Assembly: GCA_034401795.1 (NCBI GenBank)
Contig: CM067360.1
Span: 119,142,279 to 119,206,278, forward strand
Source of the DNA: Chaetoderma sp. LZ-2023a
Lineage: Eukaryota; Mollusca; Caudofoveata; Chaetodermatida; Chaetodermatidae
DNA: 64,000 nucleotides
Direction: 5' to 3'
The notes below the pieces were generated by a model. That model ran no database searches. It was not told the origin of the DNA and saw only the letters and a program-made list of their open reading frames with translations. The translations under genes were made by a program, and so were the position numbers. Of the stretch, positions 12,304 through 23,762 are shown piece by piece (positions within the stretch are counted from its first letter, which is position 1; each line of letters starts with the position of its first letter).

Positions 12304-12469
12304 TGAAAGATTTAAATATACATGGTGTGTAACCAACTTAGTAGAATTATCACCTATGAACTGGATAATTTTTAATTTATGAACACCACAGATCCTGTAT
12401 TGGAGTACCAGAGGAGTTTAAATTAATATTAGTTGAAAAAGAAAATCTGACTATTAACCCTTTAATGGC

Positions 12470-12720
12470 AGCATTTGTTAAGGAATGTCAAAATATTTGC
12501 TGATTGAGTGACCATTTGCGGGCCGGGAGGAGAATATTTTGTAAATTTAGCACTGGAGTGGCTGGCTCGTTTGTCGATGCAGTCATTCAACTGGTAAGTT
12601 AAAAAAAATGGTATTCTCTTGGCCTCCAAATCGAAATTAACATTCCTCAATACCACTGAAGAGACAGGGTTTTGGTCTACTTCGCCATAGAATGGTTTTA
12701 AAACCTCACCGTGATGATTA
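12470..12720 (+). repeat. GACTGGCTC-family repeat in the LINE-A 3' flank
   Basis: It has the same block order as 2215-2365: TGGAGTGGCTGGCTCG, GCAGTCATTCAACTGG, TGGTATTCTCTTGG, CATTCCTCAA, CACTGAAGAGACAGGGTTTTGG. The copy is longer on the left. It overlies the region where the LINE-A tail would be expected. Confidence 0.6.
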
Positions 12721-13595
12721 AAAATGTCCTTAGTTTGCCGAGTATGGAAATAATTTAATGTTGTAGTGTTTTAAATCCCATCTGTATCATTTTGTGTAAC
12801 ATTTTTAAGAATAGATTTTTAATGTATATATATATTAACGCTTAAATACGGGCATCCCTTGATTGGAGGCGGTTGCTGCCTTGTCTGACTGCTGCCTCCA
12901 GTCGTTTCGGCTGTTTATTTAATGGCCAGTATTATATTAAGATCATTGTATTGTTTGAATTGCAAACAACCCGGGGTAATATTGTAATCAGTATCTCTAT
13001 GTAAACACAGATCATTTTTTCAAAATAGCAGCGGTTTGTGTTATTGTTTACTCAGGCCGCAAGCGATCACGGACATTTTCAGAAACGTTCTCGCCAAGTA
13101 ATAGTCCGGGAGACAATTTTCAAAAGGGGTCTAGAAGAATGGTTTCGTAGGACACCCAGTATTCAGAAGGTTTGTCTCTATATTATGCTAGACCGATGTC
13201 TTGGGTATATTCTGAGCCGTGTTGTACAAGAAAATTGTGGTATCACTAACCGGTGAGAAGCCCATTTACAATAGGTATTGCATGTAGCTCTCAAACAATT
13301 TTCACAATGGTAAATTTTTCACAAACTTAAGCGCATGTTATATCAATACAATCTTAACCAAAATGGAAAGGAGTGATCGTAAATCGCAGATTTATACATA
13401 ATCAACCTCGTTAAAGACCCCCGTATGTTGCTTTGTACATATTGGGGCACTTAGGTCTTCTTGTGACTAGCAATACCTTAGCTACAACAATGCCCATGTT
13501 TTCTACATTTTTCATAATTTACTTTTAACTGACATGCAGTGCACGTCTACACAAGCTGGCAGGGCATATTTATCACGTGAGCAAATGAGAGAGTG
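12721..13595. other. Intergenic between LINE-A and the nuclease pseudogene
   Basis: A small imperfect hairpin (GGAGGCGGTTGCTGCC versus GCTGCCTCC) lies at about 12868-12902. A 72-codon frame at 13038-13256 has no resemblance I can name. I see nothing else. Confidence 0.45.
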
Positions 13596-16096
13596 TTACT
13601 CATCCGTGTCAGAGTCATCTTCGACAATTGTATGCTGAACATTGTCACACATTTCACCTCCCATATAAAGGCATGCTTCAGTGCAGAGTAGATTGTTATC
13701 CTTGCATTGACAGAGATCTGTTCTTTTGCAGGCAGACTTTTGACATCTACATGATGTGAGTTCAATTAATCCAAATGGAGCAGGATCCTTTGACATTAGA
13801 ACAGGCTTGAGTAGACCATCCACTATACTCCAGCCATGTCCATTTGGAGATGGTAGATTCTGAACAGCTTGCAATGAACGTCTCCAAACAAGAGCTTGAA
13901 AATTGGCCCTTTCGGTGTGATGCTTTAGACTATTCGATGTAGGTGGAAGATTTTCATTTCTTTGTCTCTTTTGACAAAAGACCCGATAACGGGTTTCATC
14001 AGCTGTCTTTCCCACATCCCTGGTGGTATACAACTCACAGACAAATTTCTGACATAGAATTGCAGTATTCGGTGATAAGTGAACATGTTCGCCGAGTTGT
14101 GCTAAGCTAAGCTGATGACATTCAGATGACTTTAAGAGATTGAATGCTTTTCTCGTAGCGACTCCAAATAATGCACTAGTGTTATCACAACCTGTAAGAG
14201 AATGAAACCCAGGCAAAGACAGACAGATAGCTGGGCCCAGTACTTGAGCAACTGTATGTATTGGTATGTATCGTAATTTGTCCTTTGTGCCCGTACGGAA
14301 CCATAGTTCAGAGCAGTGAAGCGAACGATACATATATATACTAAGTACTACCACGTCTGTATCAGGAGACTGTATAACAACACGCATGTGGTCTTTTGAA
14401 GCGTGTAGCGCGTGCAACATCATACGCGTATCTGCTTCCTCGTGATCTGATCGAAGTTCTTCCAAATACGACGAATTGTTCGCTGAAATGACAACAACAT
14501 CCATTCCATCGTTAAAGCCACCAGCAAGAATGACGCAATTGTCGGCAGATAGCATATTTGGACCATTATCACGCCACCGCTTGCTGAGAAATGCAACCAG
14601 GTTACTTTTGTTGCTTGGATTGCTGATGTACTTGGCCCATTGCTTTGGAACGGGAGTATTTTCTCCAGCAATCTTTACTTCCAATGCTGTTGATGACCCA
14701 CGTTTTAGCCGCTCTTCCGCTTTGAGAGATTCCAGCCTATCATATCTGTCAAAAACTATATCTACTCTGTTGCAGTCTTCTTGATTCAGTGGAACTGTAA
14801 AGATGTGCCAGTATTTATCAGCCAATTCTCCAAATGTAGACGTACCTCCAGTTTTAACCATCTGCACAATTGCCATGCCATCTACTACATAAGCTGTTGC
14901 GCCTGTCTTGTCAACAGGTGGAAGCCGTCCATCCACATTTACTTCCTTTTATAGTTCACTTAACAACGCACTTTTCACATTCTTTCTTAGAGTCCCATCC
15001 GTATGTGACAATGATAGTGGAACAGCAGACAGTTCATACGTCATCACTAGTTTTAAATCAACATCTCTGGACCTTGCGGCAATAATTCATCGACCAAATA
15101 GTTCGCGGTCAGATCTCACATTGTGAATTTTTTCATCATTTGTTTTGAGTTTTTTCTTCTGTGCTAGGCTGGCAAATGTTTTAAGTTTTAAGTGTGGCAA
15201 CGTATCCCAAAAGCTTCTCGTGTTAGTGTCCAGCCGCTCCTGAACAACATTTTCCATAATCTCCTTACCAATGTCACAGGCGGAAACAAGTCTCTTGGCG
15301 ATTTCACTAGGCAATACCACGCCAGTTGCAAAGTTTACAAGCGGAAGACACTCGCTGTAGTCGTTTTCCGCAATATTAAATGGATTGGTCATTATATCTG
15401 ATGAGAACATCGAAAGTATCTTCTGCACATCGGTTTCATCCCTGTTCATTCGATTAGTCCCCATTTCCTTATGTACTCCAAACATGTGACTATCTTGTAA
15501 CCCACACATTTGCTTTGTGACCGTTGTTATGGCTGCCCTCTCGTGGCTAGTTAAAAACCACCTCTCCAGAGCTCCTGCTTTTGTGTTATTCCAATAATAC
15601 CACCTCGCTTTTTGGAATCCAAATTAATCGATTGCTCTAAGGCCATATCTGTCCACACTTGATTGAATGGATGGTCTGAGCGACTTACGGACTGATTTCC
15701 ATTCAAGAATTGTTCATGTACATGGGGATGTGTACATGGAAGCATCTTCATGTCCGCAAGATATATTGGCAGCCATCTTGCATAATTGCTTCTGTCCATG
15801 CTGTAGAAATATGGCGCCATAGCAGCAGTAGCAGATAGGTGTGCCTGCCAATCTCCAGTTCTCTCAGCTCTTATGAATCCAAGCAGCAGCTCTACCATAT
15901 GAATATATGAGTTCCAAAATGCGAACAGGTGTGATTTCGAGCTTGACTCAACTTTAAAGGATTTGAACAGCTGTTGCAATTTATTCACGTACATACACAC
16001 CTCTTTGAAATTTTCTTGCAGTGCGTCTAAGTTCATTTTAATTTGTTTTTCCGCACCGATTACCACCACATCCATCTGGCTCATTCCAACCACCAT
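13596..16096 (-). pseudogene. PIN/FEN1-like nuclease-domain protein, multicopy family
   Basis: The longest gene-like region of the window, about 830 codons on the minus strand. The core at 13990-14560 has DHEEADTRMMLHA, then SPDTDVVVL, then TGCDNTSALFG. Their spacing and acidic residues match the metal-binding motifs of XPG/FEN1-type PIN nucleases. A cysteine-rich CXC-like tail (CRCQKSACKR..CQC..CTEAC) lies near 13690-13760, followed by an acidic end. The N-terminal third includes MDRSNYARWLP and VWTDMALEQSIN, typical of a large family of uncharacterised proteins in corals, molluscs and lancelets. Breaks: a frameshift in a T run near 15556, TGA at 15087-15089 and TAA at 14950-14952. Each stop can be explained by one C-to-T change. 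The start is not certain and upstream coding may be missing. Function in the cell is unknown. Confidence 0.8.
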
Positions 16097-16099
16097 TAC

Positions 16100-16879
16100 C
16101 TGGGTGCTTTGTCAACAGTGGTACAGCTGGATATACAAATTCTATGATGGAGTTAGTATACATACATACAATATAACCTTCACATTTCACCCTCGCCTTT
16201 GGTATATGCCTGCAAAATGTATGTTGGATATATGTTAGGTCGATATCCGTCTAAATATCATATATGGTGAATCTAATACGATATTACTTTGAGTTATGAC
16301 ACGATCATGCTTATATCGTTGTGCACTGTGGATACAGCCAAAGCCTAGACCCCCTATGCAAAGAAATCAGGATAACTAATTAGTGCTACCACAATGTGTT
16401 TGTACAACGGGGCGTAAAATGGGTGGGACATGTCCCCCAAGCCACAGCAAGTGTCAGACCTTCCGAATACTGGGTGTACTACGTCACGATTCAGACCTAG
16501 CTTTAGCTCCTGGACTATAAAGAGAAATATCAATTTGCAGAGGCGATATTTGCTATTGTTCACTGTACTGCTGACACAACGTTTGCGTTTAAATACTCGC
16601 GTTTTGTCGGGCACAAAATCAATTACCCAGGCCTGTTCAGAAACTGGTCATAATAATGTGTGTATGGCGTTTATTGTATTACGGCAGTATATATTTTGAT
16701 TGCGCATATATTTTGAATGACATTGTTTATGATGGAAAGACTGGCGAATTTTTTTAAGTTGTTTTTACTTTGACGTCTGTTCAGTGTTAGTGTATTGTAT
16801 AGTTTTGTCAGCCTTTTATATATTTTTGGATATTAAAGGTTTTCCGCACGATCCGCTGATCGTGTCATCAAAAATAAAA
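16100..16879 (+). other. Flank with a possible retroelement 3' end
   Basis: No gene is seen. The last 150 bp are T-rich and end in ATCAAAAATAAAAG, directly joined to the (AGT)n array. A LINE that targets the microsatellite would leave its 3' end joined to the array in just this way. I cannot match it to the LINE-A tail, so this is inference only. Confidence 0.35.
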
Positions 16880-17076
<197 letters not shown>

Positions 17077-17561
17077 CGAAATGAAAGCACGTGTTTATTT
17101 AGCTCTGCATTTGCTGCCCGAATTTGCTTGTTTCTAACGCGATTTTGTAGATACATTTTATACATATATTTCGTATTTGTATTTCCTTTCAAACTGTATG
17201 TTTAATTTGTAAATGTGTGTCCTGGTTGGATTTTGTGTCTCCATTTTCTAAAGGCACTTCTCTTAGCTGGCGGTTTCCGCCATTTAATAGGGCTCCTCTT
17301 ACTGTGGTCAATGCAATGCATTTCTCCCCGCGCCAGTATGCTATTGCTATAGTTTGTTGGCTAGCTCATTATATTTGGCAATATCGCTTGAGTGAGTAAA
17401 TTTAATTCCTTTGTCATTTGTAAGCGCAAGCGTAGTACTTTGATTATATACACCTTTGTAGTCAGTTGGCTGTCCCCAGTCAACTCGAACAGACTAACAC
17501 ATATATGACTGTAATATGTTAGTATGCATTAGGAAACCACATTAATCGGTTTGGTGTTTGT

Positions 17562-17582
17562 GAACCACTTAATAAGTGGTTC
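17562..17582. other. Perfect palindrome in the LINE-B leader
   Basis: GAACCACTT-AAT-AAGTGGTTC pairs perfectly over nine bases with a three-base loop, about 180 bp before ORF1. It may be an RNA hairpin of the LINE transcript. Confidence 0.6.
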
Positions 17583-17759
17583 AAACTAACAAATATACGA
17601 CTGTACACTCTATTCGTATATGTGGTGGTGGACGTCAGGGTTTCAAAAGGGGACACTTTATTTAGTGTTTAGCTTTTTCCACACCGTCTTGGTGTTATAT
17701 AAGTATATATTTGTTTTATATATTGTAGTAGTATGGGTTTCCTCCTTTTATAAAACACC

Positions 17760-19068
17760 ATGGCAACCTATAAGCGTACCCTACGCCTTAAAATAACAAC
17801 TAAGGGATGGGGTGTCACGGCTATCGACGTGCATCATGGGTTAAAGGACGTCGTTGGCGCGGGACCTGCTGCTTTGCAGGGGCTTATCAATGCTACTAAA
17901 ACTGTATGGAATGTAACAGTGTCAAATGAGGGGGTCAAGGAAAAGCTTCTAGAAGATGGTCTTATTGTAAAAGGCGAAGTTTGTAACGTAGACGAAATCG
18001 AGTCAGATAGGTTGCTAGTGAAGATTAAAGTTCCATTAGAAATTCCAGATGACAGAATCATGAATGAACTCAAGAAGTATGGCAAAGTGCAAAAGATTGA
18101 ATGGGAAACGCATCCCTTTGACAGAACGCTAGAAAACGGTGTAAGACGCATCTGGTTTGATAATGTGGATAGTGCTTTGCCAAGCAGATTGACGCTTGAT
18201 GACAGCTTTGTCCTGCCCTTTTGATATAGAGGGCAAATTAAAGAATGCCGGATCTGCCTAAGAACTGACCATTTGGCAACAGATTGTCCGAATCGAAACA
18301 AATGTGTGCTCTGTGGTTCAGTTGACAGGAGATAATCGCCCATCAAAGGATGCAACTGAGTCAAATGCTTCTGAAGCAATCGCTACGGAAGCTGTTGTTG
18401 TGGTTCATGCCACTGAAAATGACACAAACAAATCATCAAATCCTGTTAAAGTAACTACAGTTGATGAAATGCAGGTATTAGAGGAGGGTACAACCTTAAG
18501 TCAAGAAAATAATCAAAATACAGTGGAGCCAAACGTGGCTGTAAAAGACACGCAGAAAAATGCTTCTCTTACAGAAGAGCCAGTTTACAATTCCTTATAA
18601 GATGAATTAAAATTAGGACATGATAAGTTTAGGACTCAGAAGACGGAAAGTTCAGTCGATTTTTCACTAAGCCCACTTGATTTAAGTCAGCTTGAAGATA
18701 TGGTAAATGACGCCCCTGCAAAATGTAACGTAAGTAGCAATACGCGTCATAAAGAAGACACTAGCTCAGAATCTGAGATTGAGGTAAATGATATGGATGA
18801 TGATACAACGTCAGGTGCAGAATCAGCTGTGTCCATTCAAACACAGAGTTCACAGATGAAAGATGAAATGGTAATGTACCGATCAGAAGGGGGTGAAGTG
18901 TTAGTGCCAATTATAACGGCGAGAGGCATGACATATCGTCTACTGCGCCATGATTATGATATTTCCAAATATGAATATGTGTCTGTGGTAGAACTAGGAA
19001 ACATTGAATTCACAGGAAAATTAGGTAAATGGTCTAAGAAACGAGCTAAAAAATCCAAATCAAGTTAA
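17760..19068 (+). pseudogene. LINE-B ORF1, gag-like protein
   Basis: Starts MATYKRTLRLKITTK at 17760 and is open for 154 codons. TGA then replaces the TGG seen in LINE-A, and the reading continues in the same frame into [14 protein letters not shown], a perfect CX2CX4HX4C knuckle at about 18253-18295. A second knuckle starts (CVLCGS) but is broken by a frameshift near 18330. The acidic middle has a stop at 18598-18600. The C-terminal 122 codons (18700-19068) contain EMVMYRS and KLGKWSKKR, shared with LINE-A. This C-terminal block is conserved between families and deserves a domain name; I do not know one. Confidence 0.8.
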
Positions 19069-19105
19069 TCTAATGATGGCGGTTGTAAACATCATTTTAC
19101 AAATT

Positions 19106-21810
19106 ATGATTATCTGCACCATCAATTGCAGGGGATTACATACCGAATTCAAGCAGCGACACTTGGTTGGAAAATTAGCAAATGATAGAGTTGATATTGA
19201 TTTTCTACAAGAGAACACAATTTAAAAAAATGAATTGAATGAATCTCTCAAAGATATTTCAAAAGGGCAGATTTGTTATTCTTTATCACAAGATAATAGT
19301 GTGGGAGTGGCAATTCTTTTCCTGCGCCACTGGCTCAACTATGTTGGCGTTATATCGTCGACATCAGATACAAATGGACGATGGATTTGTGTATCAATTG
19401 ATGAACTAAACACAAGTTTAAATTTGATGTGCCTTTATGCACCCACCTCTCATCAATTGCGCCGTGAATTTCTATATAATGTTTCCACAATAATTCAAGA
19501 CAGAACGCCTTAACACCTAAGTATGAGCGGTGAATTTAATTGCATATTAGATGAGGCTAAAGACAGAAACTCTAGGTCTAATTTTAATGACACATCGCAT
19601 AATATTTTGAAACACATTTGTGAAAATAAAAGCTTTCTAGACACTTATAGGATTGAAAATCCAGAAGGCCGGGAATTTACTTGGTTTTCAACCGATGGAA
19701 GGTTAGCTTCAAGGTTAGACAGGATCTATGTAGCTGGGTCAACCGAGGAGATGGATTTTGGAAACTTAATGTAGCATTGCTACGAGATAGTTGCTATCGC
19801 AAATGTGTGGACAGTTGTTGGAGGCACTGGGATGAAAGAAAAGGTTCGTATGAATTTATAACAGACTGGTAGGAAGATGATAATTCAGACCTGAAATATA
19901 TTTCAAGGCAGTATTCCATCAGGAAAGCAAGTGAAATACGAAAGCGTAAAAAGGCGCTTCAGAGGTAGTTGTGTAAAATTAATAAGAAAATTAATGATGG
20001 GGAATATAATTATTACGAACTATTAGTTAAATTAAACGGTAGACTATATGAAATAGAACAATATCAGTTTGATGGCACCAACATAAGGTGAAGAGCATAA
20101 ATGCACACCGAGGGCGAAAATCCTACGCGTTACTTTTGTAACTTTGAAAAAGCAAGAGGTATAGAGAAATTAATGCGCTCACTGAAGACTAATGATGTAG
20201 TATCAGTGTGCTCAAATGCAGAAATGATGGAAACACTATTCGAATTTTACAAATCATTGTATAAATCTGAGGGAGGCGATGAAACTGCAACTAGAGATGT
20301 TTTAGCTAATAAAACGAAAATACTTCCAGATTCATGTCGCGAAAGCCGTGACAAATCAATAACAATTGATGATTTGACAAAATCTCTCAAACGTATGAAG
20401 TTAGAAAAGTCTCCTGGATGGGACGGACTTCCAATTGAATTTTATCAAACATTCTGGCACATATTTCGGCCATTATTAGAAGAAATAGCAACTAGCATTT
20501 TAAAGCAAGGGCATCTCCCTCCATCGGTAGCCCAAGCATATGTTCGACTTATATACAAGACGGGTGACAGAAATAAAATAGAGAATTATAGACCAATCTC
20601 TCGACTATGTGTATATTATAAGATTATTACTCGGGCACTAACATTAAAACTTGGCACAGTCCTAGGCGAAGTCATTGATGATGATCAACCCTGCTCTGTG
20701 CCAGGAAGATCAATATTGAGCAACACTTTGCTTATACGGGACCTTATTCAATTAGTTGAAAATGAGTGTATCCCAGCAGCAATAATAGCACTTGATAACG
20801 AGCGTTGGACAGACTAGAATGGGATGTCTTGTTTAAATCTTTAGACCATGTTGGCTTTGGTTCCAGATTTATTAAATGGGTAAATATTTTATATACTGAT
20901 ATAACAAGTTGCTATTTAGTAAACAATCGGCTATCCAAACCTGTATTGTCGGAACGAGGTGTCAGACAGGGTTGCTCACTGTCCCCACTTCTATTCGTCA
21001 TAGCTATGGAATCGCTGGGGGCCACATTGAGGCAACACAATGACGTTCAAGGAAAATGTATACATGGCGTAGAAAGGCCACTAAAGGTTTATCAATATGC
21101 AGATGATACGACTGTGTTTGCGGGTAAAAATACGGATTTTAGAATTTTAAATGGAGTATTAACAGCTTTTCAAAAGGCATCAGGGCTTAAAGTCAATAGA
21201 GATACATCTAAGGGCTTATTTTTGGGCAATTGGAAGGGCAGACCTGACAATGTGATGTATAGTAACTGGTCAAATGATGGCATACAACTTTTGGGTATTT
21301 ACTTTAGTAGAGAACAAAATGTATTACTAAACTGGGAAGAAAGGCTATCCAAGCTAAAGTGTGCTTACTAAATTGGAAATGACGTCGTTAACTGTTTGCT
21401 TCTGTAGTTTATATGTCCAAATCAGTAGAGGCAAAGATCAACACGTTACGTGTGTCCTTCTTATGGGAGGACAAAGCCCATTTAATATCACTGTCAATCC
21501 TCACCAATGAAAAGCATGCCGGAGGCCTGGATTTGGTTAATGTTTCAGCATAGTGTGATTCTTTAAAATTGAAATTCTTGAATAAACTACTTACTTCAAA
21601 CTCATCTCGGTCAAGCGTTTCAAGGGCACTTCTCCAAAGGTACGTAGCCCCATTTCCAGTAGAATGTGTATTTATGTGCAATAAACTTCTACCTAATCAT
21701 CAAAAAATACCAAATGTATATAAAGAACAGCTCGAAGCCGTACAAATATTTACATGATCAATGCCACAACCCAATTGTTGGGGAGATGCCTTAGAGCAAC
21801 GTCTTTGGGA
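19106..21810 (+). pseudogene. LINE-B ORF2, truncated endonuclease and reverse transcriptase
   Basis: Starts MIICTINCRGL at 19106. Endonuclease motifs LQEN, NLMCLYAPT, GEFNCILDEAKDR and SRLDRIYV are readable up to 19730. RT motifs run 20400-21200: KSPGWDGLP, GRSILSN, a shifted NE-ALDRLEW at 20800, RQGCSLSPLLF and an intact QYADDTTVF near 21100. At least six stops or shifts are present. The part after WGDAL at 21790 (C-terminal third with the CCHC motif) is missing because the virus-like element begins there. Confidence 0.85.
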
Positions 21811-21974
21811 GTAGTAATAGGGGGTCAAAATTATACCACCTCCATCAACTGGCCGCCGTTCAGCGATCCATGGCCCCCACCACCCTCTCAATCCCTGGGG
21901 CATAGGTTGTTGAGATCAACACGGATCGCCGAACGGCTGCCAGGGAGGTAGGGTCATCCAGACACTACTACTAC

Positions 21975-22366
21975 CAGGGGCAGAACGCCAATTTAGAGAC
22001 AAGTCTCCGCCCATAGGGGCTTCCATCTACCGTGACAACGCTCACCTGGGAGGAGGCTAAAGTGATTAGCATGTGAACCACGGCAGACTCTGGCATGTTC
22101 ACATGTTACGCTGATAGTCTGGTGCTGAGCAGGGTTCTCCAGCAGACAACCAGGCCAACCCTCTCCACCCTATAGAAGTGGCAGACAGACTCGATCTCTT
22201 TACGTGGGTGAAAGCGGTTGTAAATGTTTCTCCGCAAGTGGTCGACCCAAGGATTGTACTGGGGGTCATCCCGGAATGTGGCCCACTTGGCATCCAATAT
22301 CATAGCAGTCCCAGCGCCATGTGCCACTGCTGTAGACACCAGCAGGAGCAGTATAATGATAATCAT
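21975..22366 (-). pseudogene. Element ORF a: signal-anchored small protein
   Basis: About 130 codons starting at 22366. The first ~16 residues are a pure hydrophobic helix (MIIIILLLLVSTAVAHG), either a signal peptide or a membrane anchor. A basic, aromatic-rich domain follows with two cysteines. One TAA near 22106 interrupts it; the same frame continues to a run of three stops near 21975. It is preceded on its own strand by GTTTAA-N8-TATATATAG ending right before the ATG. I do not recognise the family. Confidence 0.55.
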
Positions 22367-22367
22367 G

Positions 22368-22390
22368 GCTATATATATGAAGAGTTAAAC
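22368..22390 (-). promoter_or_regulatory. Element promoter motif for ORF a
   Basis: On the minus strand it reads GTTTAACTCTTCATATATATAGCC and then ATG. TTTAA and TATA(G) are separated by about 7-8 bases, as at other element genes. Confidence 0.6.
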
Positions 22391-22548
22391 TGAACAGAGT
22401 GAACCCCTCAAGAAATATCTGTGTCAGATTGAGCCCTGTTAGTGATCTTCACCCCCTCAGGGGCAGTGGCTAGCTGCTTCACTCTGCCGCCGGCTAAGAA
22501 GCATAGCTCAAGGACTGTATGAGTCGTTTGTGGGCTAGTGAGTCCGAC

Positions 22549-23308
22549 TCACTGAAGCAGTTTAAAAGCACCCTTGACTTTGGAGATATGTGACACACCA
22601 TCTACCCGTAGGATGCCGATAAAAGCTTCTTCTGATCCATCGAATGGACGACGCAGCAGGAGCTTTCCACCTGTAACCCCGATCCAGTGACCCACCCTCG
22701 TCAGGAAGACACCTTCACCTATGTACGTGAGGAAGGATGACCCCCGATTGTAGAGCTTTCGAACTGTCCCATCCTTTTTCATAACAGTGGAGATGGGAGT
22801 AACATCTATGTCAATGCCTGCGGGAGGCCTATATAGGGCCAACCATGTTGCCAGTCACCCCCAGGTCCAGCGCGGTACCACACTTCATTCTTCTCAAACA
22901 TGAACTGCAGGTTTTTTGCCAGGGTCAATAGCAGGCCATCATGGGCCATCGGCGGGGCACTGCTCGAATAGGGTTTGACCAGATGAAAGCTGAGGTCGTT
23001 ATTTAGGGTGTTGATGTTTGCCACCTCTGTATCCGAGAGCTCAATCAACGGCTCGAGGATGTACATCCTCTTCGGGAAATCGTACCGAAACACGATCTTG
23101 TGACCATCTATGTTGCAACCCAGGCGCCCCTTCGTCACATCCTTAAGGTCTATGAGCAGCTTCACCCCATCACCACCAATGCCTTTGAGCTTGGTTCGTA
23201 CTGTAGGGCGAATGACTTGCCATTGCTTTCTTCTACCTTGACAGCATCAACTGCGTACACATCTGCCAGGTCAGCAAGACCAGTCGAGTGAGCAAATATG
23301 GGTTCCAT
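22549..23308 (-). pseudogene. Element ORF b, unknown ~250-residue protein
   Basis: Starts MEPIFAHSTGLADLADV at 23308, chosen because the shared promoter motif lies just upstream. The coding sense then shifts frame near 23180 into a 119-codon frame and again near 22840 into a 97-codon frame ending at 22549. The last part is rich in Gly, Leu and Tyr (GEGVFLTRVG, GGKLLLRR), a beta-rich look. Divergent from ORF c with only 38 bp between. I do not recognise a family; a structural virion protein is possible but unproven. Confidence 0.55.
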
Positions 23309-23346
23309 AGCACGCTATAGGAGAGGTTTAAACAAGATATATAACC
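23309..23346. promoter_or_regulatory. Bidirectional element promoter for ORFs b and c
   Basis: A central palindrome GTTTAAAC (23326-23333) serves both sides. To the right: TTTAA-ACAAGA-TATATAACC-ATG. To the left, on the minus strand: TTTAA-ACCTCTCC-TATAG-CGTGCT-ATG. The whole intergenic region is 38 bp. Confidence 0.7.
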
Positions 23347-23715
23347 ATGCCGATTGTCCGACTGCTGCTCTCTGGTGGTGAGAACGAAATCTCACCCTCT
23401 CTCGAGGGGAGACGGGTGGTACAGTACCGTGTAGAATGGATTCTCTTCGAGTTGCCCCAGCAGGGTACAACATACATACAAGCCAATGTGCTACATCAAC
23501 CTCCGGGCAGTGCACACAGCAGCTCACTGGTAGATGTCAGCCAGGACATGATATAGTATCTCCCAGGTGCCAACAGCAACCTATGGAAAGCTATCAGTCC
23601 TAGCCTGTTCACACCTGTAAATCACCTGTTTGACAGCCCCTCCATTAACATATATGCCAGCACGGATGGGATATCGGACACCCATTTGGAGTTTACACTT
23701 TTTATTACTCATTGA
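23347..23715 (+). pseudogene. Element ORF c, ~122-residue unknown protein
   Basis: Begins MPIVRLLLSGGENE and runs 69 codons to a TAG at 23554. The same frame continues for about 52 more codons to TGA at about 23713, so one nonsense change (likely CAG to TAG) is the only break. The composition, short hydrophobic strands with Ser, Gly and Pro, suggests a beta-sheet protein. I do not recognise it. Confidence 0.55.
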
Positions 23716-23762
23716 CCTGACGACAACATGATATCATACCGGAATATCTTACCTTTGCCGAG

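Larger units (their letters stand above)
6711..12420 (+). mobile_element. LINE-A, Tx1-type non-LTR retrotransposon, decayed
   Basis: Read in order: a 440 bp leader, ORF1 (7150-8572) with two zinc knuckles, ORF2 (8599-12303) with an AP-type endonuclease, reverse transcriptase and a C-terminal cysteine motif, then an untranslated tail. Two ORFs plus an RT block of the type GRSI-LxN-LIRDLI and RQGCSLSPLLF fit the L1/Tx1 group. The 5' end abuts (TAG)n at 6710. The 3' end is uncertain: I see no clean tail, and a foreign repeat begins near 12470. Both ORFs are interrupted many times, so the copy is dead. It is related to LINE-B but not a recent duplicate; ORF1 and ORF2 match only at about 55-65% of residues by eye. 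Confidence 0.85.
17077..21810 (+). mobile_element. LINE-B, Tx1-type non-LTR retrotransposon, cut at its 3' side
   Basis: Leader 17077-17759, ORF1 17760-19068, ORF2 from 19106. ORF2 reads in parallel with LINE-A as far as a WGDAL-Q-L block at about 21785. At 21810 it stops matching and virus-like element sequence begins. No continuation of ORF2 is found after 32.3 kb, so the right half is lost along with the right end of the inserted element. The leader is not alignable with that of LINE-A, so these are separate families sharing an upstream microsatellite. Confidence 0.85.

Noticed and set aside
13038..13256. 72-codon frame after LINE-A
   Set aside because: Protein-like composition is weak and no motif is recognisable.
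14476..15126. Plus-strand frames of 71-102 codons
   Set aside because: Shadows of the minus-strand nuclease pseudogene.
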